Assembly (NCBI RefSeq): GCF_014836595.1
Contig: NZ_JACSQO010000003.1
Location: 1-64,000, forward strand
DNA from: Psychrobacillus faecigallinarum
Lineage (GTDB): Bacteria > Bacillota > Bacilli > Bacillales_A > Planococcaceae
Direction of reading: 5' to 3'
DNA: 64,000 nucleotides
Shown here: in pieces, positions 26,358 to 34,841 of the stretch
Layout of the letters: every line of letters begins with the position of its first letter
Numbering within the stretch: the stretch's first letter is position 1
Notes under the pieces: generated by a model
Databases searched by the model: none
The model's input: only the letters and a program-made list of their open reading frames with translations
What the model was told of the DNA's origin: nothing
Translations under genes and position numbers: made by a program

Positions 26358-26410
26358 CGAACATTTTTAATAACATTAAATATATTATTCGTTTTTTAGA
26401 TAAAATACAA
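26358..26410 (-). promoter_or_regulatory. SigmaA-type promoter with PurR-box-like inverted repeat
   Basis: On the minus strand TTGTAT (26405-26410), 17 nt and TAATAT (26382-26387) form a good promoter. CGAATAAT (26384-26391) and AATGTTCG (26358-26365) form an inverted pair similar to PurBoxes (core CGAA). The inner spacing is 18 nt, whereas 16-17 is usual, so the operator is a candidate only. Confidence 0.45.
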
Positions 26411-26516
26411 CCCTTTTACTCAAAGTCATTATTCTCAAAATTCTCCGTTTACATTCACTTTAAGAATTAAGTAGTACGCAAATTTATATTAATTGTTATA
26501 AAAAAAAGCAGGTCCT

Positions 26517-27476
26517 TTATAAGGAGCCTGCCGTTTTTTTATTCTTTAGCGTTAGTAACATATCCTTCGTCATTGCGTCTAAATCGTATTTATACGTAAA
26601 GCCCCACTCTTCTTTTGCTGCAGTCGCATCAATGTTGTCTGGCCAGCTATCAGCAATTGCTTGGCGAACTGGGTCTACTTCATAATTCATCTTAAAGGAA
26701 GGTATTTCCTTGCGGATAGATGCAGCAATTTGTTCCGGTTCAAAGCTCATTGCCGTTACATTAAATGCATTACGATGAATTAGCTTAGTCGGATCTGCCT
26801 CCATTAAATCAACAATCGCTTGAAGCGCATCCGGCATATACATCATATCCATATATGTTCCTTTTGCTATATAGGACGTGTAAGCGCCATCCTCTAATGC
26901 TTTATAGTAAATGTCAACTGCATAGTCGGTTGTTCCACCCCCTGGTAATGTCTCATTGGAGATCAATCCAGGAAAACGAACTCCTCTTGTATCCACGCCG
27001 AATTTTTGAAAGTAGTAATCACATAGCAATTCTCCTGATACTTTGTTTACTCCATACATAGTAGTTGGACGCTGCAATGTATCCTGAGGTGTGTTTTTCT
27101 TAGGAGTAGAAGGTCCGAAAGCGCCAATAGAGCTTGGAGTAAAGAATTGCATCCCTAATTCACGTGAAGCCTCCAATGCATTTACTAATCCACCCATATT
27201 TAAATTCCACGCCAATAGCGGCTTCGCTTCTGCTGTTGCAGAAAGTAATGCAGCCATATGAATCATAGTGTCCGCTTGAAAATTCTTCGCAAGCTGATGC
27301 ATTTTCTCTCCATCCGTCACATCTAAAATGTCAAATGGACCATTTTCTGTTACTGACGATGATATATGTCTAATGTCTGTGGCCAAAATATTGTCTGAAC
27401 CATATTCTTTTCGTAGTTTCGCAACTAGTTCCGAACCAATTTGTCCTAAAGCTCCGGTAACCATAATTTTCTTCAT
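26517..27476 (-). CDS. L-threonine 3-dehydrogenase-like SDR (NAD-dependent epimerase family)
   Basis: A 319-aa extended short-chain dehydrogenase with the NAD motif [12 protein letters not shown], substrate-loop Ser/Thr and the catalytic YGVNK at about residue 145. The conserved [19 protein letters not shown] and RFPGLIS segments are typical of the SDR-type threonine dehydrogenases, which make 2-amino-3-ketobutyrate from threonine. A Kbl gene lies 1.7 kb away in the same orientation, which supports the pathway. The stop codon lies inside the terminator hairpin (GGCAGGCTCC/GGACCTGC, 26500-26533). Confidence 0.85.
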   Translation of the reverse strand: MKKIMVTGALGQIGSELVAKLRKEYGSDNILATDIRHISSSVTENGPFDILDVTDGEKMHQLAKNFQADTMIHMAALLSATAEAKPLLAWNLNMGGLVNALEASRELGMQFFTPSSIGAFGPSTPKKNTPQDTLQRPTTMYGVNKVSGELLCDYYFQKFGVDTRGVRFPGLISNETLPGGGTTDYAVDIYYKALEDGAYTSYIAKGTYMDMMYMPDALQAIVDLMEADPTKLIHRNAFNVTAMSFEPEQIAASIRKEIPSFKMNYEVDPVRQAIADSWPDNIDATAAKEEWGFTYKYDLDAMTKDMLLTLKNKKTAGSL

Positions 27477-27645
27477 CTTTATTTCTTCCTTTCAAAAACA
27501 ATTGTATTTTTGGAAAGTACATTATATCAATAAAACACCTTGATATCACTAGGTTTATCAAGTAATAATTATATCGTGTTCATTCGTGAAATACAACCAT
27601 ATCCGATTTCATTTTTTGATATAATAGTTTAATTAGGAGGTATTT

Positions 27646-28281
27646 ATGAAAATATTAAAATATGCACTCATTTTTTTGCTAGGGGTAATATTGACTATGG
27701 TTATGACTTTTTTCAATTTACCTTTTTGGTTAATTTATTTGATAGTAGTAGCCGTATATTTACTTTTAATAGTTGTACCTCAAATGTATACGGTTTATAA
27801 ATCAAAAAATTTGAAAAAGATAGAGCAATATCTAGAAAAGAATAAGCGAAAGCCAATATTTGCTTACCCGCTAGCTTTGAAAACTGGCGATCGAGAACAG
27901 ATCATACGCTCCTTAGAGGAAATTTTGAAAAGGCACAAACAGCCCTATATGCAGGAAGTATATAAAACCATATTGGCACTTTTTGAAAACAACGTCTCTA
28001 AATTCGAGCACCTAGCTAAACAAATAAGCAAAGAACCATTAAGAACCTATTATTTAGCATATGTAGAAGCTCTTAAAGGAGACTTTGATGAGGCTCATAC
28101 ACTAAAGGTTCAACTCCCAAAAGGTTGGATGCAGCATGCAATCGAAGCTGTCATCGCAAAAGAGCAAGGCAACAACGACCTCTATGAACAAGAAGCGAAC
28201 AAAAGCATTGAGCTTGCAACAGGCGTCCAAAAATATAGCCTTTATTATTCTTTTCAGCAAGAGATAAATAATTTGAAATGA
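27646..28281 (+). CDS. Membrane-anchored helical protein, unknown
   Basis: This 211-aa protein has two N-terminal membrane segments (about residues 5-24 and 26-46) and a cytoplasmic all-helical domain from 52 onward (KKIEQYLEKNKRKPIFAYPL; REQIIRSLEEILKRH) with a TPR-like feel. I do not recognise a named family. AGGAGGT precedes the ATG; it is divergent from the threonine dehydrogenase gene and followed by a strong terminator. Confidence 0.65.
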   Translation: MKILKYALIFLLGVILTMVMTFFNLPFWLIYLIVVAVYLLLIVVPQMYTVYKSKNLKKIEQYLEKNKRKPIFAYPLALKTGDREQIIRSLEEILKRHKQPYMQEVYKTILALFENNVSKFEHLAKQISKEPLRTYYLAYVEALKGDFDEAHTLKVQLPKGWMQHAIEAVIAKEQGNNDLYEQEANKSIELATGVQKYSLYYSFQQEINNLK

Positions 28282-28332
28282 GTGGACCAATTATTCTTGG
28301 AACCCGGCAGTAAGATCATTCGATTTCAATAT

Positions 28333-28357
28333 AAAAGCCCACTACGGTGGGCTTTTT
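28333..28357 (+). terminator. Rho-independent terminator
   Basis: AAAAGCCCAC pairs with GTGGGCTTTT around TACG, followed by T. Confidence 0.9.
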
Positions 28358-28401
28358 ACTATTAACTAATATCATTTATTTTTTAACGATAATTCTTGGC
28401 A

Positions 28402-29050
28402 TTAGGGGACTCTTTCCATCCATTTACGAGCGTTTTCCACTGTTTTAGGAGACATTTCCTCATTTTTAGGGGCGCAACCACCACTTAGGAGACGATTTCC
28501 AGCGTTTAGGAGACACTTCTCATCCATTTATGAGCGATTCCCACCGTTTTAGGAGACATTTCTCCATATTTAGGAGCGTACCCACCACTTAGGAGACAAT
28601 TTCTAGCATATAGAAGACACTTCCCATCGTTTACGAGCGCTTCTCACTGTTTTACGAGACATTTCTCCATAATTAGGAGCGTACCCACCACTTAGGAGAC
28701 AATTTCTAGCATTTAGGAGACACTTCCCATCGTTTACGAGCGCTTTCCACCATTTTAGGAGACATTTCTCCATATTTAGGGGCGCCATCACCACTTAGGA
28801 GACAATTTCTAGCATTTAGGAGACACTTCCCATCGTTTACGAGCGCTTCTCACTGTTTTACGAGACATTTCTCCATATTTAGGGGCGCAACCACCACTTA
28901 GGAGACGATTTCCAGCGTTTAGGAGACACTTCTCATCCATTTATGAGCGATTCCCACCGTTTTAGGAGACATTTCTCCATATTTAGGAGCGTACCCACCA
29001 CTTAGGAGACGATTTCTAGCATTTAGGAGACGCTTCGCATCCGTTTATCT
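28402..29050. repeat. Hierarchical tandem repeat, about 21-bp units in 103-105-bp sets
   Basis: About 30 units follow the pattern A(G/C)GAG(A/C)G or AGGAGAC + 13-15 nt ending TTT. Units fall in a fixed five-member order: aggagac-attt-agcattt; aggagacacttcccatcgttt; acgagcgcttctcactgtttt; ac/aggagacatttctccatattt; and a 19-nt unit aggRgcg...accaccactt. Five complete sets plus partial sets at each end are present. It fills the space between the 3' ends of two convergent genes. There is no reading frame that is kept across sets, and no spacer diversity, so it is neither coding nor CRISPR. Confidence 0.9.
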
Positions 29051-29101
29051 TCCCCTTTATTTAACTGCCACTTAGAGAAACTTTGCGATTGTATCCCCCA
29101 C

Positions 29102-29130
29102 AAAAAAAGGCTACCAAACAATTGGTAGCC
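29102..29130 (-). terminator. Rho-independent terminator of kbl
   Basis: GGCTACCA/TGGTAGCC arms around ATTGTT, followed on the minus strand by TTTTTTT. Confidence 0.9.
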
Positions 29131-29141
29131 GGAATCTTATT

Positions 29142-30338
29142 CTATTTAATAACGCCTAGTTCTTTTCCAACTTTTTCGTAAGTAGCTATGGCATTATCTA
29201 GCATTTCTTTTGTATGGGCAGCTGTTGGCATGTTGCGAACGCGTCCAGTTCCCTTAGGTACCGTAGGGAAGACAATAGATTTTGCATATACTCCCTCTTC
29301 AAATAGGCGTTTAGAGAATTGCTGAGTTAGTTTTTCGTCTCCAATGATACATGGAGTGATTGGTGTTTCAGATGCACCAATATCAAATCCAAGCTTAGAT
29401 AAGCCCGCCTTCAAGTAGTCACCATTTTCCCAAAGCTTGTCATGAAGCTCTGTGGAATCGATGATCATTTGGACTGCAGCTGTTATTGCTGCTACATCGC
29501 CAGGTGGTAAAGCAGTAGAGAATAGGAATGGACGTGAACGAACCTTTAACCAGTCGATTAAGTCCTTCTTCCCTGCAACGTATCCACCGACTACCCCGAT
29601 TGCTTTAGATAGTGTTCCAATTTGGAAATCAATTTCTTTTTCTAAACCAAAGTGCTTCACTGTTCCTTTACCTTTACCAGTAACACCAGAACCATGTGCA
29701 TCATCCACATACGTGATTAGGTCAAATTCTTTTGCAATTTCAACGATTTCTGGAAGCTTTGCAATGTCACCATCCATCGAGAATACGCCATCTGTAATTA
29801 CCATTACTTTGTTGTACTGGCCAGATTCCGTTGCTTCTTTCGCTTTATTGCGAAGATCATCCATATCAGAGTGGTTAAATGGAATGATTTTAGCTTTAGA
29901 AAGTCGGCAACCATCGATGATGGATGCATGGTTTAATTGGTCAGAAAGAATCGCATCATTTTTGTCCATTACCGCAGAAATTGCAGCCATATTACAGTTA
30001 AAGCCCGATTGATAAGATATTGCTGCTTCTGTTCCTTTGAACTCAGCAAGCTTTTCCTCTAGCTTTACGTGTAGGTCTAGCGTTCCGTTAATCGTACGTA
30101 CTGCTCCCGCTCCTACACCATATTTATCTATCGTTTCTTTTGCAATACGCTTTAATTCGTCATTTGTAGCTAGTCCCAAATAATTGTTGGAGGATAGGTT
30201 GATTAGCTCATTTCCGCCAACTGTTATAATTGGGCCATTAGCTCCTTCAACAGGATCGATTTCGTTATATAGACCTTGACTCTTTAATTGCTCTAGGTTT
30301 TCTGTTAAAAAGTTATTTAATACATTAGACAAGTTCAT
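29142..30338 (-). CDS. kbl: Glycine C-acetyltransferase (2-amino-3-ketobutyrate CoA ligase)
   Basis: This 398-aa PLP-dependent alpha-oxoamine synthase splits 2-amino-3-ketobutyrate with CoA to glycine and acetyl-CoA. The PLP-lysine motif [14 protein letters not shown] is near residue 240, the SSNNYLGLA and [15 protein letters not shown] motifs are intact. It completes threonine degradation with the SDR dehydrogenase at 26517. AAAGGAAG is immediately before the ATG at 30338; the true start may be the TTG at 30332, which has better spacing, or an upstream ATG at 30362. It ends in a strong terminator. Confidence 0.92.
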   Translation of the reverse strand: MNLSNVLNNFLTENLEQLKSQGLYNEIDPVEGANGPIITVGGNELINLSSNNYLGLATNDELKRIAKETIDKYGVGAGAVRTINGTLDLHVKLEEKLAEFKGTEAAISYQSGFNCNMAAISAVMDKNDAILSDQLNHASIIDGCRLSKAKIIPFNHSDMDDLRNKAKEATESGQYNKVMVITDGVFSMDGDIAKLPEIVEIAKEFDLITYVDDAHGSGVTGKGKGTVKHFGLEKEIDFQIGTLSKAIGVVGGYVAGKKDLIDWLKVRSRPFLFSTALPPGDVAAITAAVQMIIDSTELHDKLWENGDYLKAGLSKLGFDIGASETPITPCIIGDEKLTQQFSKRLFEEGVYAKSIVFPTVPKGTGRVRNMPTAAHTKEMLDNAIATYEKVGKELGVIK

Positions 30339-30461
30339 CTTCCTTTCAAACAAATAGTCCATTTTATTTTACCATTGTTATAGAAGAAAGACTAAGATAT
30401 GTCTCTTTTGATAAATAAATGTCTATGCCTTCTTCACCTGGCAAACGCTAGTCAAAAACCA

Positions 30462-30486
30462 TAAAAAAAGCGAGTAGGAAACCTAC
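30462..30486 (-). terminator. Rho-independent terminator
   Basis: On the minus strand GAGTAGG pairs with CCTACTC around TTT, followed by GCTTTTTTT. It overlaps the stop region of the ATPase gene. Confidence 0.8.
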
Positions 30487-31572
30487 TCACTCAATTGTTT
30501 CTAGCATTTTATCGTGAAGTTCTCTCCATTTATCCTCATCTATGGCAGAGTCATAGAGTGATTTAATAAGCTTTGCCTCTGCAAAATAAGTACTGATGTA
30601 ATCTTGAGCCAATTCCATCTCGCTTGAGTATGCCTCTCTGACTTTCGTCAATTCCTCTTCAGCCCATTGGTTTTGGTCGATATATGGGAAGAAATCTACA
30701 ATTTCATCCCCTTCTCTTTCAGGGTCATAAATATGTGGACTAGTCGCATCCACAATACTCAATTGAAGCTCCGGTATCACTACCCCATCAATACTATTGG
30801 CATCTAACCCACACCAAATGTAGCGAACGTCTAGACCATGAGACTTTGCTTCTTCTCCAAATTTTTTCATAAAGGAGGATTTCCCGCTGCCAGGCAGCCC
30901 TTTTATATACAAACGCGTCTTTAAACTTTTGGAAATTGAACTAAACGTATCCTTTGCCCCTAACGGCGTTAAAGAACCCATTAAACGGTGAGTTAGCTTC
31001 GGATTTTTTTGTAGTTTCACATTCCCTATATATTTTTTTTGAAGATCATCTAATAATGAATCAATACCCTTCCAGTCCATTCCAGGTTGAATTAATTGCT
31101 CCCAGTCATCATGTATTAGCTTAGCTCTCGATAGGGACTGCAAACCCTTTGCAAGCCAAGCCTCTCCCTCTAGATGCTTGTCGCGGACAACTAGTCCCAC
31201 ATCCCGTAACCTGTCGAGTTTATAGGCATCATAATAAGTTACCCACTCATGCCCTGCCCCATAGAAGAAAGGATCAATCGTATTCGTTTGAAGATAAAGT
31301 GTTTTTGTGTCAACAATATAAACAGCCTCTACAGCGTCCTCGTCGAGCGGATCTAAAAACCATTCCATATCATTCCCTCTTCGTATAGCTGCATATCCAA
31401 TTTCTTTTAAGGTTTCGGAGAGTCTAGAGCTTGCTGGGCCTTTAAAAAAATATACCTTTTTCGCTTCCTGAATGAGTTCTTTATAGAAGTTTTTAACACC
31501 TTGTCCCGTATAAGATTTCCCCATAAAGTGTGTAATTGTTCCGTTCAAATAGTCATCCTTTCTATCGTTCAT
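30487..31572 (-). CDS. PRK06851-type P-loop ATPase, function unknown
   Basis: A 361-aa cytosolic protein with the Walker A motif IKGLPGSGKSSFMKKFGEEA near residue 222 and a second, N-terminal P-loop-like segment VYFFKGPASSRLSETLKEIG near 37, i.e. two tandem nucleotide-binding halves, of which only the second is canonical. This arrangement fits a conserved but uncharacterised Firmicute family (PRK06851, recalled by name). AAAGGATG precedes the start. Its substrate is unknown. Confidence 0.75.
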   Translation of the reverse strand: MNDRKDDYLNGTITHFMGKSYTGQGVKNFYKELIQEAKKVYFFKGPASSRLSETLKEIGYAAIRRGNDMEWFLDPLDEDAVEAVYIVDTKTLYLQTNTIDPFFYGAGHEWVTYYDAYKLDRLRDVGLVVRDKHLEGEAWLAKGLQSLSRAKLIHDDWEQLIQPGMDWKGIDSLLDDLQKKYIGNVKLQKNPKLTHRLMGSLTPLGAKDTFSSISKSLKTRLYIKGLPGSGKSSFMKKFGEEAKSHGLDVRYIWCGLDANSIDGVVIPELQLSIVDATSPHIYDPEREGDEIVDFFPYIDQNQWAEEELTKVREAYSSEMELAQDYISTYFAEAKLIKSLYDSAIDEDKWRELHDKMLETIE

Positions 31573-31623
31573 TCAATAGATAATGTATGCTGCATCAACC
31601 AAAAATATGAAAAGCACTGAGAA

Positions 31624-32271
31624 TCATATATGTTTCTCAGCGCTCTTCTTCACGAATGGTAGTGTATAACCACTTATTTTATTCAAATATTTTTGCGAAG
31701 CAGGTAATGTATAGTGTACTAATTGTCCAAGCCCTATTGCGATAAGTATTGTACCAATGCCTACTGGGCCTCCTAGTATCCAACCGACAATCGCGACTAT
31801 CACTTCAATGCCTGTCCGCACTTTCTTTAAGCTCCAACCTGTTTTTTCTATTATGAGAAGCATTAAAGAATCACGTGGTCCCGCTCCTAGATTCGGTGAA
31901 ACGTAAATCCCGATCCCTATGCTCATCACCATAACTCCTAATATAAAAATGATCGACTGTCCCAACAAGTCTGTTGGATTGGGCAGTAACCAATTAAACA
32001 TATCGATAAATGATCCTACAAACAAAATATTAAGCCATGTCCCTAATGCAGGAATTTTTTTTGTACTGATGATCGTGATCAACACAATAATGATACCCGT
32101 TAAAATAGCCCATGTGCCGATTGATAATCCTAAATGATTGAAAAGACCAACGTGCAAAACATCCCAAGGCCCAATACCAAATAAATATCCTTTTATAGTC
32201 ATCGAAATCCCTAAGGACATAATCGTTATACCCACTATAAAAAAGACCCAACGCCAAACAAGTTCCTTCAT
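31624..32271 (-). CDS. YczE/YyaS/YitT-type membrane protein
   Basis: The 215-aa integral membrane protein has five or six hydrophobic segments. The conserved stretch GISMTIKGYLFGIGPWDVLHVGL near residue 20 and GIGIYVSPNLGAGPRDSLML near 120 are hallmarks of the YczE (COG2364) family, whose members are unlinked to a defined activity except for YczE's effect on lipopeptide production in B. subtilis. It follows the ATPase gene in the same direction but 3' of it. Confidence 0.8.
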   Translation of the reverse strand: MKELVWRWVFFIVGITIMSLGISMTIKGYLFGIGPWDVLHVGLFNHLGLSIGTWAILTGIIIVLITIISTKKIPALGTWLNILFVGSFIDMFNWLLPNPTDLLGQSIIFILGVMVMSIGIGIYVSPNLGAGPRDSLMLLIIEKTGWSLKKVRTGIEVIVAIVGWILGGPVGIGTILIAIGLGQLVHYTLPASQKYLNKISGYTLPFVKKSAEKHI

Positions 32272-32374
32272 GTTTCTATCCTACTTTCCTATAACGAAAA
32301 AACCATTCTCAACTAAAAAGTTGGAATGGAATCATTTAATACTATATCTATTATAGTCGCTTAAGAAAAGATTG

Positions 32375-32866
32375 CTAGTCATTTTTGGAATTGCTAATTA
32401 CTGCCGTTTTCCCTTTAGTCATACGGAGTAGGTCAGTTAGCGAAAGCTTCACTTGAAGCCCTATCCTTCCTCCGCTAACGATAATATAGTCGTTGTTTTC
32501 GGCGCTACTATCTACAATTGTCGGAAACAGCTTTTTCATCCCTATTGGTGAGCAGCCTCCCCGGATATAACCAGTCGTTGGCAAAAGGTCCTTTAGATGC
32601 AACAGCTCCACCTTTTTCTCTCCAACTTCCTTTGCCACACTTTTGAGATTTAGCTCTTGATCCACAGGGATAATGCAGACATAGTATTTATTTGAACCAG
32701 CGGTAACTAGTAATGTTTTATACACGACAAAAACGGGGTAGCCTATTTTGTTTGCTACAGTTACCCCATCGACTTGATCACCAGTCAGCTCGTATTCGAT
32801 TAAATCAAAAGCTATTTTCTGCTGTTCTAACATACGAACAGCATTGGTCTTCTGTTTTTTAGTCAT
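32375..32866 (-). CDS. ybaK: Cys-tRNA(Pro)/Cys-tRNA(Cys) deacylase YbaK/EbsC
   Basis: A 163-aa trans-editing domain protein. Motifs KTLLV, the lysine-containing EKKVELLHLKDLLPTTGYIRGGCSPIGMKK loop with GGCSPIG (positions about 105-113) and VSGGRIGLQVKLS are typical for YbaK, which hydrolyses mis-acylated Cys-tRNA(Pro). The start ATG follows AGGAGTAATAAGC. It is the downstream neighbour (11 nt) of the 221-aa hypothetical gene and probably cotranscribed. Confidence 0.85.
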   Translation of the reverse strand: MTKKQKTNAVRMLEQQKIAFDLIEYELTGDQVDGVTVANKIGYPVFVVYKTLLVTAGSNKYYVCIIPVDQELNLKSVAKEVGEKKVELLHLKDLLPTTGYIRGGCSPIGMKKLFPTIVDSSAENNDYIIVSGGRIGLQVKLSLTDLLRMTKGKTAVISNSKND

Positions 32867-32877
32867 GCTTATTACTC

Positions 32878-33543
32878 CTATGCTATTTGGAAGAAGCTCG
32901 GTTGCTGATCCGAAAAGCCATACTTTCTTATATGAACTTGATACGAATATTTAGCAATAGCCTGTTCTTTTAAACGTTTAGTTTGAAGGCTCTGTAAGTC
33001 TTCCTCCAACACTTTTGGTGTTTGAAAGTCCACCTGCATAGAACGATTAAAAACTTCAGCCTCCATTTCTTTTTGCCTCTTAGTTTCTAACTCAATTTGT
33101 CTATTCGCCATTTCATTTAACGTTAGTTGGGCTTCCTCTTGTCTAATTTTCGAAGTTGCATTTGCAGCCACTAGTAAATGCTGTGGTGTCGCAGGCATTT
33201 CTGCTAAAGCCTGACTACGAACTTTTTCTAATAGCTCAATTGTTTTTTCAGGTGTCGGTCCTCCTATGCTTTGTATTGGAGTGCCAGGTCCCTTAATATC
33301 CATTATAGTTTGTTTTTCCATTTCTTGAAATTCACGAATTGCAGCTGAAAGTTCTGGGGTGTCCTTCTCTTTTTCTTTATTCCCAAGCAAAAGTTCTTCC
33401 AATTCATTTAAAGAGGGAGTTTTCGGTTGGAAATAATCATGATGTTTTCTATATGCCTGTCCTGCGTCCTTTCTTTGGACTGCTCGCATACTAGATACTA
33501 AGTTAGACATCCCATTTCCTGTAGCTTTCACTAAACTCATCAT
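32878..33543 (-). CDS. Hypothetical helical protein, unknown
   Basis: A 221-aa soluble protein without recognised domain: an N-terminal low-complexity part, a Pro/Gly-containing middle (IKGPGTPIQSIGGPTPEKTI) and a long charged helix from about 125 to 175 (EEAQLTLNEMANRQIELETK, then RQKEMEAEV) that could form a coiled coil. AAAGGA lies 8 nt before the ATG at 33543. It is upstream of ybaK in a probable two-gene operon. Confidence 0.6.
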   Translation of the reverse strand: MMSLVKATGNGMSNLVSSMRAVQRKDAGQAYRKHHDYFQPKTPSLNELEELLLGNKEKEKDTPELSAAIREFQEMEKQTIMDIKGPGTPIQSIGGPTPEKTIELLEKVRSQALAEMPATPQHLLVAANATSKIRQEEAQLTLNEMANRQIELETKRQKEMEAEVFNRSMQVDFQTPKVLEEDLQSLQTKRLKEQAIAKYSYQVHIRKYGFSDQQPSFFQIA

Positions 33544-33702
33544 GTTCACCATCCTTTCCATACAAATTTCCTTCTTTACAGTCTACCTAATTTGTCAAAA
33601 TAATGAAATAAACTTTAGGCATAATTTAATATGAGGCATAATAATCAATTCAATATTTATGTATTTTTCCTTCAATTAGTTAAAATTACCTAATTTCAAT
33701 TC

Positions 33703-33747
33703 TAAAAAGGAGACTGTCAGAAAATAGTCTAACAGTCTCCATTTTTT
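33703..33747 (-). terminator. Rho-independent terminator of the copper block
   Basis: On the minus strand GGAGACTGT pairs with ACAGTCTCC around a 14-nt loop, followed by TTTTT. It ends the cysteine-rich protein gene. Confidence 0.85.
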
Positions 33748-33754
33748 GCATTTT

Positions 33755-34081
33755 TTATGCGACCATTTGGCGACAAGCCTCGGCGCATTTACGACAAGCC
33801 TCTGCACATTTTTGACAGTGCTCATGATCGTGTTTCCCACACTCTTCTCCGCATGCATCACAAATTTGTGCACAGAGCTTACAAATTTCCTGAACAAATG
33901 GGCTATTTCTTGTTATAGCTTGAGCCGCATATGAACAAACATCTGCACACTCACGGTCTAACCTGATACAACCCGCCATCATTTTAATATGTTCTTCCTT
34001 TAGACAGGCGTCAAAGCAATTATTACAAGCCTCTAAGCATTCTATGCAAGCCTTTAAACACTCTTCATACTTCGTATTCAT
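33755..34081 (-). CDS. Four-helix-bundle copper-binding protein (Csp/DUF326 family)
   Basis: This 108-aa protein contains 19 cysteines, nearly all in CxxC and CxxxC spacings (CLKACIECLEACNNCFDAC near residue 8, CQKCAEACRKCAEAC near 88), the signature of Csp copper-storage four-helix bundles that load Cu(I) on inward-facing thiolates. There is no Tat signal, so it is the cytosolic (Csp3-like) type. GGAGGCG precedes the ATG. Its position downstream of copA and the YdhK lipoprotein gene suits copper buffering. Confidence 0.88.
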   Translation of the reverse strand: MNTKYEECLKACIECLEACNNCFDACLKEEHIKMMAGCIRLDRECADVCSYAAQAITRNSPFVQEICKLCAQICDACGEECGKHDHEHCQKCAEACRKCAEACRQMVA

Positions 34082-34180
34082 TATTTCGCCTCCTCTTGTT
34101 TAAGTATCCGCTATTATTTTTCCCTTAAAGGGGAGATTTAAACAAGAAAAGCTTAGACTATATATTGATCAAAATCACTG

Positions 34181-34729
34181 CTATTTAACTTCGGACAATT
34201 CGTCCTCGGTCACCCATTTATGATTTTTAACCTCTGTTCCATCAGTGGTTGAAACATAATCTATCATGTAAACAGTTGTATCCTCAGAAGATTCAATGAT
34301 AGCTTCGGCTCCTTCCATACCTTCCATGTGTTTAGCATTCAGCTTAACGTTTGAGCCAACTATCCCTTTTCCATCAGTTGCCTCTAACTCCTCATGGATA
34401 ACCCATTTATGGTTCTCTACCTTTTTGCCATCTGTCGTAGAAGTATACGTAACAGCATACACCGTTGTATCAAAAGCACCTACAATTGTAGCCTCTGCAC
34501 CTTTCATACCACCCATGTGATCAGCTTCTATCACTGCCTTACTTCCTACTTCAAATTTAGGATTTTGTGCTTCTTCCAAGCCCTCGGGAATCTCTCCACC
34601 GTCATCTATATGATTCATATGAGCATGCTCCTGCTCCATATTATTGTCCTTTGTAGTTTCTTCGCCTTCATCACCACAGCCTGCCAATAAAAATAAAGTG
34701 CATAATCCCGTTACAGCTATTTTTTTCAT
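34181..34729 (-). CDS. YdhK family lipoprotein (DUF1541)
   Basis: The 182-aa protein has a lipoprotein signal with lipobox LLAGC (Cys18) and an acidic, His/Met-containing linker (EQEHAHMNHIDDGGE). Two DUF1541 repeats follow, each with a (D/K)HM-GM(K/E)GAEA turn and a TTDG...NHKWV strand (about residues 65-120 and 122-178). The His-Met motif repeated twice suggests surface copper or other metal binding; that is inference. It lies between copA and the Csp gene, both copper-related, in the same direction. Confidence 0.82.
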   Translation of the reverse strand: MKKIAVTGLCTLFLLAGCGDEGEETTKDNNMEQEHAHMNHIDDGGEIPEGLEEAQNPKFEVGSKAVIEADHMGGMKGAEATIVGAFDTTVYAVTYTSTTDGKKVENHKWVIHEELEATDGKGIVGSNVKLNAKHMEGMEGAEAIIESSEDTTVYMIDYVSTTDGTEVKNHKWVTEDELSEVK

Positions 34730-34801
34730 ATATAACTCTCCTTTTAATGTTAATCTCCAATAAATATTTGAAAGCCTTTTTGGCCTTGAACCTTAATTAA
34801 A

Positions 34802-34835
34802 GAAAACGACCGCTACTTCAGCAGCCGTTCTCCTT
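34802..34835 (-). terminator. Rho-independent terminator of copA
   Basis: On the minus strand AACGGCTGCT pairs with AGCGGTCGTT, followed by TTCTTT. The stem has two mismatches. Confidence 0.6.
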
Positions 34836-34841
34836 ACCACT

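Noticed and set aside
28603-28794. 63-codon frame inside the repeat array
   Set aside because: Open only because the repeat lacks stops in one frame; no ribosome site and the frame is not kept between sets of 103-105 bp.
28402-29050. CRISPR-like array
   Set aside because: Units are contiguous and 19-22 bp without unique spacers of constant length, and no cas genes are present.
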